From Ophiura sarsii (Eukaryota; Echinodermata; Ophiuroidea; Amphilepidida; Ophiuridae): a DNA stretch of 64,000 nt. Position numbers and translations under genes: made by a program. A model generated the notes under the pieces. That model did no database searches and was not told the DNA's origin. It saw only the letters and a program-made list of their open reading frames with translations. Shown here piece by piece: positions 22,572-34,570 of this stretch (the stretch's first letter is position 1; every line of letters starts with the position of its first letter). The stretch covers positions 61,171,431-61,235,430 of the forward strand of contig CM069442.1 in assembly GCA_035610835.1 (NCBI GenBank). Direction: 5' to 3'.

Positions 22572-22776
22572 TACGCTGTTCGAATCGCTACCTCTAGCAG
22601 CGGTTTAGCGGTAAGAATATACAGTGACAAACTTCCGAATTCGGAAATCGATATTTTTGTCCGATTCTATACCTTTTCCTTGGGCAACAGAACAATGAAG
22701 GTGTCATTGATTGGCCTTAGGTGAATAAGTCTATAGGAAATGTTATTTTATTAACCAATCAAATGACAACAATCTA

Positions 22777-25588
22777 AACACAACACCAAAAGTAAGTCCC
22801 CTCTAAACAATTCGTTTATGCTCACAACATCAGCAACCAGAAACAGTGCAGGAGCAGCAGTCGGTGGAGTTGGCATATTATTGAACACTCTAGCCAAAAG
22901 TTCGCTTGCAAGTGCCAAGGCACATACTGACAGAATACTAGTCACTAGCTTCCAGGGCAACCCTGCAACATCAATAATAGTTAACTACTGTCCCACAAAT
23001 GTAGCAGACGATGATATCATTGAGAGCCACTTTGACCACCTGAGGAGGGTAATTGACTCTATCCCAGCGCACAACGTCCTGATAGTAGTTGGCGACTTTA
23101 ATGGCCGGATAGGAGCAGAGGACGCCAAGTTTACTTACCACGAGGAAATCAATAGAAATGGAAAGCACTTGAAGGATCTAGCCACTGAGAAAAACCTTAT
23201 CATTGCAAACACACAGTTTCAAAAGAAAAAAGGAAAGCTGTGGACATATACAAGCCCAGGTGGAAACCAGTACCGGTGGAGGAATAGTGTCATGAATGCT
23301 GAAGCATACAACACCTTTGCCAGTGTGGGCTCTGATCACAGAATTGTGTCAGCTAAGATGAGGCTGAGCCTGAGGAAAAGTAATACAACGCCAAGAAAGA
23401 AGCCATATGACTGGAAAACCCTGAGTTCTGACGGGAGCTTACAAGTGAAATATGCAGTTGAAGTGCGCAATAGGTTTAAAGTCCTAGAGGATGAGGAAGA
23501 ATCAGCCACTGACAAGTATGACAGATTTATCAAAGCAAATAATGAAGCAGCAGAGAAGATCATACCAGTCAGGAAAAGGTCTCATAAAACACGTTTCTCC
23601 AGCGATCCAAGGGTAGTTGCGGCAAGAGATCAAATCAAAGACACATATAATCTCTATCAACAGGACGTCACTGAGGGGAAGAGAGTTGAGTACAGGAAGG
23701 CAAAGCAAGGACTTGATGAAGCCTACAATCTAGCCATAGTAGAAGACCTGAACAGCAAGATCAAGGAAGTAGAAGCAGCACATTCCAATTGCAAGCATGC
23801 TTTAAGCTGGAGGCTTATCAATGAGATCACTGGTAGAAAAGCATCCACCAAAGGACAGTTGGAGGGAGAAACTCAGAAAGATCGGGTCACAAACTGGTAT
23901 AACCACTTCAAAAACCTTCTGGGGAGCCCACCAGACAGACATCAGTAATGAGGATGAGGAAATCACACCAATCCTAGAAGATCTGGAAATTAAAACCGGG
24001 CCTTTCGACCAGGAAGAATATGACAAAGCTAAAAAGTCACTGGTAGAAGGAAAAAGCAGTGGTGAAGACAATATCCCACCTGAAGTTCTGAAAAGATGCG
24101 ACCTTGACGACATTGTGTTGAACTTCTGCAATGAAGCATTACTGAAAGGGAAAAAACCAAGCCAATGGTCTGTGCTCAACATTGTTCTAATTCCAAAATC
24201 AGGGAATCTTAGCCTAGGAGTCAACTACCGAGGTATCAGCCTAAGTTCTATCGTTGCCAAAACATACAACAGAATGATCCTGAACAGAATCAGACAAGAG
24301 CTGGATCAGCATTTGAGAACCAATCAAAACGGCTTCAGGGTTGGAAGGACGACAGCGGGCCACATACTGGCACTGAGGAGGCTCATAGAAGGAGTTAAAG
24401 CCAATAACCTAGAAGCAGCAATCACCTATTGATTTCAGAAAGGCCTTCGACACAATCCACCGTGGCAAAATGCTGAAAATTCTGCGAGCTTATGGAATAC
24501 CAAAACAAGTCGTTGAAGCAATCGGAGGAATGTACGAGAATACCATGGCTAAGGTAATATCACCTGACGGAGAGACTGCACAGTTTGAAATATTGGCTGG
24601 AGTTCTACAGGGAGACACACTCGCCCCATATCTGTTTGTGATTGTGCTGGACTTTGCCCTGAGGATAGCCATAGAGGGGAGAGAAGAAGAGCTTGGTTTT
24701 CATCTTGACAGGCGTAGAAGTAGGCGGATCGGGCCAGAGGTGGTGACAGACTTTGACTTCGCCGATGACATTGCATTGTTGTCAGAGAAATTTCATCAAG
24801 CACAAGATCTGCTGCAAAGAGTTGAGACATCAGTAGCAAAAGTTGGTCTCAAAATGAATGCTAAGAAGACCAAGTTTATGTCATATAACCAGAGCCAGAA
24901 GGGATCCATACAGACAAATGATGGCAACAAGCTGGAGGAAGTTCAAGATTTTAAATATCTTGGTGCCTGGATGGAGAGTACGGTAAAAGACATTAAGCAA
25001 CGCAAAGCAGCAGCATGGAGAGCGTGTGGCAAAATGAACAAAATATGGAAGTCAACTCTATCTCGGAAATTCAAACTTCGCCTGTTTGCCTCAACGGTGG
25101 AGTCAGTTCTGCTATATGGATGGGAAGCTTGGACCATTACTCCCAAGCTACAGAAAGAGCTAGATGGCTGCTACACCAGAATGCTGCGAGTAGTACTCAA
25201 TGTCAACTGGAAACAACATATACCAAACACCCAACTGTATGGTGACCTCCCCAAAATAAGCCAGAAGATCCGGAAGAGACGAACAAGGTTTGCTGGCCAC
25301 TGTTACAGAAGTGAGGAGCCAGTATCCAAACTGGTGCACTGGATCCCCAAACATGGCAAAAGAAAGCCGGGACGACCTGCTCTGACATTTATCGATCTAC
25401 TCAAGCAAGATACTGGACTGGAGACGAGTAACATAAAGACAGCAATGAACGACAGAAGAGTGTGGAGAAACATTGTAGATCGGGGACACGACCCGAATTA
25501 AGCAAGTAAGCAAACAATTCGTCATAACATCGTAAGATAAAACATTTTACCAATAAAACTTAGTTAGAAATAATCCTATGACTGTTTT
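22777..25588. mobile_element. Mariner-type MITE arm split by a LINE
   Basis: 22777-22815 and 25512-25588 together match the left arm of the MITE at 9240-9768: AACACAACACCAAAAGTAAG, then after the interruption CATAACATCGTAAGATAAAA and onwards to CCTATGACTGTTT. The left flank is TA. The right terminus is missing. The insert between the two parts is the LINE at 22816-25511. Confidence 0.75.
22816..25511 (+). mobile_element. 5'-truncated APE-type LINE with near-intact EN-RT
   Basis: The element is flanked by an 11-bp duplication AAACAATTCGT (22805-22815 and 25512-25522). Coding runs through three frames: 22818-23948 holds the C-terminal part of an AP-endonuclease domain (GDFNGRIG, then SDHRIV) and a linker. 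The frame from about 23935 to 24432 starts the reverse transcriptase (NYRGISLSS, NGFR). 24433-25501 continues with DFRKAFD, GVLQGDTLAP and the catalytic FADD, then an LLYGWEAW-type C-terminal region ending HDPN. Two single-frame breaks (about 23935 and 24430) inactivate it. The N-terminal endonuclease start is lost by 5' truncation. The 3' end has a short AAGCAAGTAAGC tail instead of poly(A). The clade is not assigned with certainty. Confidence 0.88.
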
Positions 25589-26109
25589 TGGCGGCCATCT
25601 TGGATTTAGGTGTGTTAACAAAGCAGCAAAAGTTCTGGATATGAGTGTCTAGTGGTCTAATACATACATCCCACTATTAAAACTTTACTTTCACAATACA
25701 ATTTGATTGCTATATGTCATTTTATGAGATTTGACCAGTTATGGCGGCCATTTTGGACGCCATCTTGCATAACCCCTTGGCATTATGAAAATATTTTTGT
25801 TAACATCCTGATTATGTCTTAGGATCATAATAGGAAGTAAAAAAAGTTGGTTTGGGGGAGTCCTGGGGGGGGGGGGGGGGGGGGGGGGTGCACACTAACC
25901 CTCTGTAGATACCCGACTACTTGTATTGTTTTCAAGGGGCGATATTTAAGGAATTGTATATAGAATAAAAAATAATTGCACATTAAATTAACATTTGTTT
26001 TCATTGCAAATTGTGTTTATAATTACTAAAATTATTATTGTAGATGAAAATAAGATTTGGGAGCATCTTATTTGCATAATTGCTGCTTAATTTACATATT
26101 CAGTGTTTC
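25589..26109. other. Intergenic sequence
   Basis: No gene is recognised. Repeated GGCGGCCAT(C/T)TTG phrases (about 25588 and 25743) and a poly-G tract at about 25865-25888 are the only notable features. Confidence 0.3.
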
Positions 26110-26458
26110 TAAACTTAAAATGGCGATTTCTGCTATAAGCGATTTGACGCGTGCTAAAATCAAGCGTCAAAAAAATTCGCACGGTCAAAACAAATCGCAC
26201 ACTTCAAAAATCGCACAGTAAAAAAACCCAGCACAGTCGAATCAACATCTAATGGCCAATCCTCCAGGTTTTCATTAGTTTTCTCTATAACATTTTCCTT
26301 TATTTAGCCCACTGATGTACAAATTTGCCGACTATTTGACTATTTGGGGCCCCTCTCTCTACTGTTGGGGGCGGGGCAACAAAGGGCGTTTTAAGGAAGA
26401 AAACAATCTGTCAGTGGGGTGGGGTGCCCCCCCCCCTCCCCCTTTAGCTACGCCACTG
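26110..26458. mobile_element. Fragment of the CAGTGGCGTAGC hAT-MITE family
   Basis: The right end TAGCTACGCCACTG (26444-26458) and the preceding poly-C, GGGGGCGGGGCAACAAA and AAATCGCAC motifs match the 36727-37090 element. The left end was not found. Confidence 0.5.
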
Positions 26459-26689
26459 TTTATGCAATAGATATTCTTACACAAATCCTCACATCAGGTG
26501 ACATCAATTCAGAACGACGATAGTTGAGGTGATATTTAACATTCAAAGTATCGCCTCATTATAAGAACACTTTTTTCTTTTTTTTACGATAGTCCTGAAC
26601 TAGTATATGGAAACCCATACATTGTTGTTGTATTTGTTCTCATTTATTGTGAAAAAAGCAAAATGCACCATATGATGAACATTGCCAAC

Positions 26690-27150
26690 TGATGACCAAA
26701 TACTATAAGTATGACTTGTCAACCTACTGAAGATATCAATACAGCAACATTTCATAATATATTTGTTGTTTGTTATGCAAACTATCTACTGAAAATATCA
26801 ATACAGCAACATTTCATATACATTATATTGTAAATGCTATCTACCGAAGTTAGCAATGCAGCAACATTTCATATATGTTGTAAATGCTATCTACTGGAAA
26901 TAGCAATACAGCAACATTTCATATAGGGTAAAGTCGAAAATAGGCGACTTTACCTGTTGTAAATGCTATCTACTGAAGATAGCAATACAGCAACATTGCA
27001 TAGATGTTGTAATGTAAATGCTATCATTGAAGATAGCAGTACAGCAACATTTCATATATGTTGTAAATGCTATCTACTGAAGATAGCAATACAGCAACAT
27101 TTCATATAGGCCCTATTGTAGATGCTATCTACTACTAAAGATATCAATTC
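26690..27150. repeat. About 50-bp minisatellite
   Basis: Around nine variant copies of a unit containing TGTTGTAAATGCTATCTACT, GAAGATAGCAATACAGCAAC and ATTTCATATA. Unit length varies from about 45 to 60 bp, and one copy has an AGGGTAAAGTCG insertion. Confidence 0.8.
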
Positions 27151-27691
27151 AGCTCCAACAGAAGCATGTGTTGCCAATGATATTGCAAATAAAGACACAA
27201 ATTGCAAATCTGGTGAGATTTCATTTTATCAACACAATCGACCATATTATGTTGTTAATACCACCTAAAACGAATCCGCAAACGATTCGGATATTTTGTT
27301 CTCTACTGAAGAAAGCTGTGCAGCTATAATGTATTTCAAATATATTGTAATTCTATTGTGCGTTCTAACTATGCACCAAGTGTTATCTGTTTCTATGCTT
27401 GCATTGCCGAGATATACACGCAAATGTTTCAATCAACCCATATGTCAACCTATTACATAATATCCAGCCAAATATTGACCGATTTCAGGCAGTGTCCGAA
27501 GTGTACTTACTTTACGGTAAATGCTATATAACATATAACGTCATAAATTCAAACTTGACATCCAAAAGTGTATTGTTTAAAAGACGAAGGTTCGTACTTT
27601 GTATTGATCACACTATCTCTCATTAGAATCACTCAAGCATCCCATACCATGATCACTTTCATTACTTACTGAGCTGACCGACCCTCGTATA

Positions 27692-28379
27692 CTCTGTTTG
27701 GCCATCTCGAGACAGTGACGTAACCGCGTATTTTACTAATTGCATCACATAAGGTTTCACACCACTAAATAACGTCTGGCCCTACCCCCTTTGAGGCAAA
27801 AGTCCAAAACCGGCCCGTTTCTATGCCGAAACGGGAGACCTATTGTAAAGTACAGTTTAAAATTAGGGTATTTACTACATGTTATGGCGAAATTAATATA
27901 GTGTGAATTTTGACAGACACATCCGCGTTCTTCAGGTCCAAAAAAATTGATGCAATGATGATTTTTTAATATTTTAACAGAGACATTTGTGTTCAGGTCA
28001 TTTCCGGTATCTGACGCAATAATCTTAATCAACAATTGCGTGTGACCAGGAAAACTCAACTCGTACTTTTTGAAAAGGCTCTAGCTCAAAATTATGACGG
28101 TTACCCCCCATATATGAGTTGTTGAGTTAGTAGTCATGGCTTTCATCTTCAAATTTCAAGTTACCAGTTTCTTATAACGTCGAGAAATATCCATTTTAAA
28201 ATTGTGCATTTCACGTGTAACCCTATGGGAGATGTATTTGGTGGTGTGCAACCATAACGCGCGCGCATACTCGCGGCGCAGGCGTACAAACACGAGCGTT
28301 GAAAGGCGGAAGATACACACGCGTGCGTAAAAGCTGCGCCTGTTCAGTTACGTCACTGTCTCGAGATGGCCAAACAGAC
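27692..28379. mobile_element. TIR element with CTCTGTTTGGCCATCTC ends (TA TSD)
   Basis: The termini are inverted copies running through TTTGGCCATCTCGAGACAGT and GACGTAAC; flanks are TA (27690-27691 and 28380-28381). 688 bp with no coding capacity. The shorter elements at 33913-34106 and 59926-60105 share the CAGTGACGT subterminal block and tandem GCGT-type motifs inside. Confidence 0.75.
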
Positions 28380-28387
28380 TATTCAGC

Positions 28388-28492
28388 TTGGTGCTAAGCA
28401 TAGATGAAAGGAACCGACAAGTTGGAACCTGGTAGTATATATTTAACGGAATAAATCGTATTGGAAACTGGAAACCAATGCTTAGCACCAAA
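28388..28492. repeat. Short inverted repeat
   Basis: TTGGTGCTAAGCAT and its inverted copy bound a 105-bp segment. This could be a tiny MITE or a chance hairpin. Confidence 0.4.
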
Positions 28493-28499
28493 CTGCCGG

Positions 28500-29930
28500 A
28501 AGCTGGATTCAATAGTTATATCAGACCAATTTAAAGCTGATTTTCAGTAATTATGACATTAACATATTTAAGTCAACAATTTCTATTGTTTGCGGGACGA
28601 AATGAGAGGGGGGAGATTCTATAGTTTGAAGAATGTGCAAACATGATTGCAATAATGTGGTGTAGTGTAGGCTATATAAAAGTGGTGCTTAAGCCTAGTA
28701 CAACAAATCATACTTAGTGATATTTGTCATCAGTTGGTATTATTCATCATAGGGTATTTTGCATGTTTCACTATCTGTCCCCATCCTAAGTATGACTCCT
28801 TCTAAATATGATTTTTGTGGTAATTTCTGTATCGCTTACCAGAGCTCAAAAACACACTTCTTTGTGCTTGTTCTTATCTACTCTTTCTCATCTATCTTGC
28901 CATTCGCTTAACATTTTGTACAAATGCACTATTCCCTTGAAATTTAAGGTGAAATTCTAAGCCCATTCACTTAACGGCACTAGCGGTATCGAAATCGGCG
29001 CCATGTTTTATTAATAAATTAATAGTCTCGTTTAATATTTTCGTTAGTTCGTAAGTGGTGTGCGTAGCGTATAGACGTTTGTTATTTTGCGATGGGGAAT
29101 GAGACTAATCTGGCCCGCGATACTCACGAAATGTCTAAAAAAAAGTCTGCCATTGCGTTTAGAAAAAGTGGCTGGAAAGAAAGATGAGGACTTTATGAAG
29201 GTGCGTAGCTAATATGAAAATCAACGGAAATGCAGTTTTGCTGTAATTCACCATGTTCACCCCGGCTCTCATTCGAAAGCCACACCATTCACTTTATACA
29301 GCAAATAAAATTGACAGTTTCTCGCAATACAATTTCCCCATAGGCCTACGTTGGTAGGGAAAAAACAACAACCATCAACGTATGGGTTTCCTGTACTAGC
29401 TTAAGCCCCTCCAAATAAAAGTTGCAGATTGTCTAGGACATACTTTAATGTCAAATTTCGAATAAGCTTCTTAGAAAAGTGCCATACCCTGACTTAAACA
29501 TGTTTAATAACGCTGATATCGTTATGACTAAAAGTGCTCATCCGGGCATATGTTGACAACATTTTGGCTGGAAGACAATTCATTTTGATCACGTTCCAAG
29601 ACACGCTGATATTTTAAAGATTATACTTTTTCATTGACTATTAATTAACGCTCTATTCATTTATTGAAGGTTAAACACTACTTCAGTGACCAGCGCTGCT
29701 TTCCATAGGTCGTCATTTTATGCACATTATACGGACTGTTAAAAAGATATCAGAATGTATGCGAATTACATTATTTTTAGTTCTTTTAATCTACTTTAAG
29801 TGGCCATTTTTTCAAGAGCAAAGTATAAATTACGCCAAGACGTGAGGTGTCAAAGTGAGGCATGACAGTTATCTGTCCCAGGCTGGTTGGTTATCTGCAT
29901 TTATTTTAAAGTCACGGTAATAATTGACTT
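28500..29930. other. Intergenic sequence, no supported gene
   Basis: No feature is recognised with confidence. A 31-codon ORF beginning MGNETNL at 29091 is followed by a GT that could be a donor, but it is too short to call (see rejected items). Confidence 0.3.
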
Positions 29931-29934
29931 TAGT

Positions 29935-32275
29935 TTTTAGTTTTTTTAATTTTTCTTTATTTCCATTCATTTGATTTTTCATTCATCTATATTCTATACA
30001 TAGTTATATAACATAATAACGATATATTAAAACATACTGCTATCAATAAGTTACAAAAAAAGACTCTACCATCGAACAGTATGTACCAACAATTACCATT
30101 AGCATGAAGATAGATGGCTAATGATCATCAACGGCACATGATCTTCGCAGGTGAGTTGACAAACAAAGCAATATATAATATGGGCTGTCATGTACATGTG
30201 TTTTACAAGAAGAATAACATAACCTACTATTTACTCTGTGCCTTGTAGGCTTTTGCCAATCTTATGCCACATATTTTCACTATGTCTCAAGATACTGATT
30301 CTCCATCTTAATTCGTATAGAAACCATTTAAATGCATCAACGTTTTTATTATTAGTGATCTTCATATGTCTGGATCTATACAGAGTGAACGACGCCAAAC
30401 TAAGCATTCTATTTAGCATTACATTCAATACACTTTGATTATCTGGTTTATAACCAAGTACAATGATTTTTAACGATATCTCTGGACATGGAATATTGTT
30501 AGAAATAATAAATCTTTTAAAATGAACCCAAAAGCGTTTTGATAAAGGACAGGCAATAAATGAATGTAGATAATCATCTGACGTGTTGCACTCAAAACAA
30601 TTAGGTGAGTTCGCCTTATTCCATTTATATAAGTTTGCTTTGGTAGCCGGCGATGATTCTATATAATAATTTGTAATTGAACTCTGCCAATTTTCTCTCT
30701 TTTTCAAGAATAGTTTTCATAGTCCAAATATCGTCCCATTTGGTGACGTTGACAGTTCCTGTGCCCATCTGTTCTGAATTATTGGCACGACTGTGAACTT
30801 TTTAACTACATGAACGTAAATATACTTTGATTGCCAATACATCATATTTACACGTTTTTTATTTACATATATACACGAGGTTCTTAAACGAGTACTTATT
30901 TCAATAGGCATATTGTTGGCGTTTAATAAAGCAAACCAATTCTTTGGAATTGATTTGAAAATAATAAATAGCTCTGCAATCCAGTTGTGCTTATTTTTAA
31001 GCTTGTCAAGTATAATATGTAGTGGAAAAGATACCATCATTATTTATAAGGTCATTGATATATATTATATCACTATCAATCCAGTGTTTGAAATACAAGG
31101 TCTTGCCATTGTGCATGATCAGTTCATTTCCCCATATAATATGACTTTTGACCCTTAACGAGTCGTTGATTGGTAAGTTTCTATAATCATTATCTAGATT
31201 ATGCCATGCTTTTACTAAATCTGAATAAAAGGTAGACCAATTAGCGATGGGGCATTCTTTGCCTCCACAAAATTCATATTTAAGATTAAAAAGTTTGAAC
31301 CATGAGCATTTAAATAACGTTTAAAAAGAAATTTCCATTTAGGGAGCAGTTCCATTTGTACGCGATAAAAATTGCGCGAATGTTCCGGGCCGCTTAATTT
31401 TTTTCTGCAACCCCATAACGGGATGCATCCCATTGTGTTACTACGCTTTATTCCGTGTACATGTACATGTACATGTGTAGCGATCTGTCGTCTATGCATC
31501 CCGTTATAGTTGCATAAAGAAAATACGCTTCGGGCCCCGATGAGTTTTTTATCAGGCCCCGATGAGATTTTTATCGCGTACAGTTGCGCGAAGCAAAGGA
31601 TTATTTATCGAGTAGCGTATTACCGCTTGTTTAAATATAACGAAAGATAGGTGTCGGTATGTAAATAGAGCTTCGGGCTATTTATTCTAGTTGTAAGGTA
31701 CAATTCAGCATTTCATGTTTTTAGAGATAATGTTATTGATTATGGATGTTTAACGTAAATTGTATTATCCTCGTGTATTTGCTAAACAATGTCCCACTCT
31801 ATTTGCTAAACATACCCCAGGGATTAGCAGAGGCCTCGTATTGGGCCCCGATGGCTATTTTATCGGGGCCTGATGACTATTTTATCGCGAATCAACTTGA
31901 AAAACATCGGGTCCAAAACATATCAGGCCCCGATACAGTCGCGATAAATTTATCGCGTATAAATGGAACTGCTCCCTTAGTATCATCATCATACATATAA
32001 CGTTTTAACCATATACATTTCAAAGCTATACACTGAGATTTAAAAATTAAAAAATTGTCTTATGTTCAAAGCTAAGACTTCGGAGACTACAACAACAAGA
32101 GTGCAGATAACGGGCAGCCTGACGCAAACCTCTGCTCATCTAAAGAACTTTGATTTCCAACCAAGATTCAAAACAGAACTCTCAATATTATTATACATTA
32201 CTGTAATCCAATTGATAAACGATGGTCCAAAATTAAACTTCTGTAATGTTTGTACTATAAAGTTCCATCGACGGT
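29935..32275 (-). mobile_element. Decayed L1/Tx1-like LINE, interrupted by a MITE
   Basis: Read on the minus strand from 32275, degraded reverse-transcriptase segments appear: NWITVMYNNIESSVLNLGWK, then an RGLRQ-CPLSALL motif with frameshifts (about 32080-32140), then SEVLALNI. After the MITE at 31342-31976, the C-terminal region follows in two frames, 31040-30717 and 30707-30231. The latter has a Cys-containing segment (NCFECN...HSFIACPLSKRFW) typical of LINE ORF2 C-termini. Downstream is a 3' UTR with AATAAA and an A-rich tail near 29935-29975. Multiple stops and frameshifts show that it is an old pseudogene. Confidence 0.75.
31342..31976. mobile_element. Harbinger-like MITE (TTA TSD)
   Basis: The termini are inverted copies of GGGAGCAGTTCCATTT, followed by TACGCGATAAA-like sequence. 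The flanks are TTA (31339-31341 and 31977-31979). The 3-bp TWA duplication and GGG terminus fit the PIF/Harbinger group. It contains TATCGGGGCC/GGCCCCGAT repeats and a nested ATGCATCCCGTTAT inverted repeat. It sits within, and postdates, the LINE at 29935-32275. Confidence 0.75.
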
Positions 32276-32279
32276 GTCG

Positions 32280-33213
32280 TTACAAGGGCGGATATCCGGG
32301 GGGGGGGGGGGGGGGGGGGGGGGGTGGGGGGATATATCTCCCCACTTTTTGACCTGGGTGGGGATGGTCAATGTAATCATCCCCCCTGATTTTTCACATC
32401 TACCACCAAAAAAAAGGGAAAAGGGGGGGAGGGGGGGAAAGGAAAAAAAGAAAGAAAAAAAAGGGGAAAAAGGAGAAAAAAAGGAAAAAGAGAAAGAAAG
32501 GCGGGCAGGGGGGCATGCGAGGGACATAAGAACGTTTGGAGTACGCTACGCGTACGTACGTTGACTAGAATCTCATCTTTTGGTGGTAACTAATTAACTT
32601 CTTTTCTGGCATAGGCCTATCTGCCTATTTAAAAAGCCAATATTGATCAGAAATAAAGTGATTGCTTTTCAATAAAATATTGGTCAAAAGTACACACCAA
32701 ATCGCACCAAATGGGTTCGAAAATTAAAAAAAAATCCCCCTGTTCGAGATCTATACTAAAATCAAGATATATCAGTATATGCTCAACTTCTTTCGTGCAT
32801 TGATAAAAAACAAAATATTTATTGAAAATGAAGCGATGGCTTTCAATACAATATTGGTCAAAAGTATATACACCAGATCGCACCAATGAGTTTGAAAATT
32901 GAAAAAAATTCTACTTCGGAGGGGGAACATCCCCTCAGACTCCCCCTGTTGGAGCTTTTAAATCATCTAATACTAAAATCAAGATTATATCAATATAAAA
33001 AAATGGCTCAACTTCTTTCGTGCATTGATAAAAAACAAAATATTTATTGAAAATGAAGCTTTTCAATACAATATTGGTCAAAAGTATACACCAGATCGCA
33101 CCAAATGAGTTGAAAATTGAAAAAAATTCTACTTCGGAGGGGGGATCCCCCCTCAGACTCCCCCTGTTGGAGCTTTTAAATCATCTAATACTGAAATCAA
33201 GAATATATCAATA
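32280..33213. mobile_element. Left part of a satellite-bearing hAT element
   Basis: It begins CAAGGGCGGATATCC like the complete element at 40718-42016, and shares the poly-G tract, the TTTTTGACCTGG(G)TGGGGATGGTCAATG block, the AAAAGGG purine tract and then about two and a half copies of the roughly 220-bp tandem unit (ATATTGGTCAAAAGTATA...). The sequence runs into the assembly gap, so the right end is not visible. Confidence 0.7.
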
Positions 33214-33313
33214 NNNNNNNNNNNNNNNNNNNNNNNNNNNNNNNNNNNNNNNNNNNNNNNNNNNNNNNNNNNNNNNNNNNNNNNNNNNNNNNNNNNNNNN
33301 NNNNNNNNNNNNN
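33214..33313. other. Assembly gap (100 N)
   Basis: Exactly 100 N bases, the usual placeholder for a gap of unknown size. It falls inside the tandem-repeat part of a hAT element, which probably caused the break. Confidence 0.99.
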
Positions 33314-33315
33314 GT

Positions 33316-33753
33316 CCAGAAAGTGACCATTTCTTACAACTCGCCAAAGTCAAGCCGTTTGCTGAGAAGTTCGAAGCAAACATTGATGACCTAGAACACG
33401 AGCTTCATCAGGCAAAAAGACTAATAGAGCGCAAGATCGAACAAGATCTACCTAACCCAGCAACACTCTTAGAATTGAGCTCTATGCTGGAACAATACAA
33501 AGAGGCTTTCCATGAATTGTATCGACTTTGTAAAATTGCAGTGACCATTCCTGTATCTAGCGCCTCCTGTGAGAGAAGTTTCTCAACGCTGAATCTGGTA
33601 AAAACATATCTGCGTAACTCCATGACAGATAAGCGACTGAGTAATCTTGGTATTCTTCACATTGAGAGAGCGCGTTCAAACAACTTAGACTTCGATGAAT
33701 TTGTAGACATATTTGCAAATAAGCATGACAATAGAAAAATCATTCTGTTGTAA
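33316..33753 (+). pseudogene. hAT transposase C-terminus (dimerisation domain)
   Basis: An open frame of 145 codons runs from the gap edge to TAA at 33751-33753. It contains the hAT C-terminal dimerisation signature: VSSASCERSFSTLNLVKTYL, then RNSMTDKRLSNLGILHIER. This is typical of hAT transposases and of the ZMYM1-like proteins derived from them. The frame is undamaged over the visible part, so the element could be fairly young; the N-terminal BED finger and catalytic core would lie in or left of the gap. A hAT right end (CTACGCACTG, 34316-34325) lies 570 bp downstream and may be its 3' terminus. Confidence 0.85.
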
Positions 33754-33912
33754 TCAGATCGGCTGCTAAGCAAAATCATATAACTTTGTTGCTGACATCA
33801 CCATGATCACATACTGTTGTATCTTTGTCTTATCTCATGTTTAAGTACATCACATTGAACTATAATATATCTAACACAAGACTTTATTGCTTGATATATT
33901 TGACCTATAATA

Positions 33913-34106
33913 CTCTGTTCATCTCCCTCTGGGCAGTGACGTCAGAGTGTATTCTAGTAAACGCACCTTATTGTCGCGCACGTGATTCGAACATGCTGGC
34001 GTAAGCATCCACGCATTCAAAAACGAATTCTGACACTCGTGTGTAAATGCTGCGTCGATCACCCAAATACGCTCTGACCTCACTGCACAGAGGTAGATGA
34101 ACGGAG
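33913..34106. mobile_element. Short TIR element (TA TSD), CTCTGTTCATCTCC family
   Basis: The termini are CTCTGTTCATCTCCCTCTG and an inverted near-copy; flanks are TA (33911-33912 and 34107-34108). It shares the CAGTGACGT subterminal block with 27692-28379. It lies between the hAT transposase stop and the hAT right terminus. Confidence 0.7.
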
Positions 34107-34310
34107 TATATACACTTGCTTGTTTGTTGATTTGTGTGAATAGATCAACCTTAACGCCAAGGACGCACTTTCCAAGCATAATAAAGAGACAAATTCAGAG
34201 GTACACTTAATTGTGCAAGTCTTCACAACACAAGGAAATTCAATCCTCAATTTGGTTGTTGCCCCCCCACCAAAACTCCCGGCCCCCCCTTTGCCCCCCC
34301 ACTGAGAAAA

Positions 34311-34325
34311 CCTGGCTACGCACTG
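34311..34325. mobile_element. hAT right terminus
   Basis: CCTGGCTACGCACTG is the inverse of the CAGTG(G)CGTAGCCAGG terminus used by other hAT repeats here. It is preceded by C-rich sequence as in those repeats. No left partner is visible; it may lie in the gap. Confidence 0.55.
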
Positions 34326-34489
34326 CTATCTACTGACGCAAACCCTACACAAAAACAACGAAATTGAACATTTCCTATTAAAATAACAGTGCCCAACATC
34401 TTGTAACGGTTGCTTTTTCATGTTTATGAGCATTACAAAACGTCTTCTTTAAGACTCTATAGGCTAGAGTGAAAGAAGATGAAGACGGC

Positions 34490-34533
34490 AGGCCCGTCAG
34501 ATGGGGGGGGGGGCGACGGTTGCGAAGGCCCCC

Positions 34534-34570
<37 letters not shown>

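Noticed and set aside
26690..27150. CRISPR-like regular array
   Set aside because: The whole 50-bp unit repeats without unique spacers, and the window is eukaryotic; it is a minisatellite.
29091..29190. Short ORF starting MGNETNL, possibly a first exon with an N-myristoylation-like start
   Set aside because: It is only 31 codons, no partner exon was found, and the neighbouring frame is equally plausible; not enough to call.
32250..32564. Gly/Lys-rich ORF
   Set aside because: It derives from the poly-G and AAAAGGG tracts of the hAT element.
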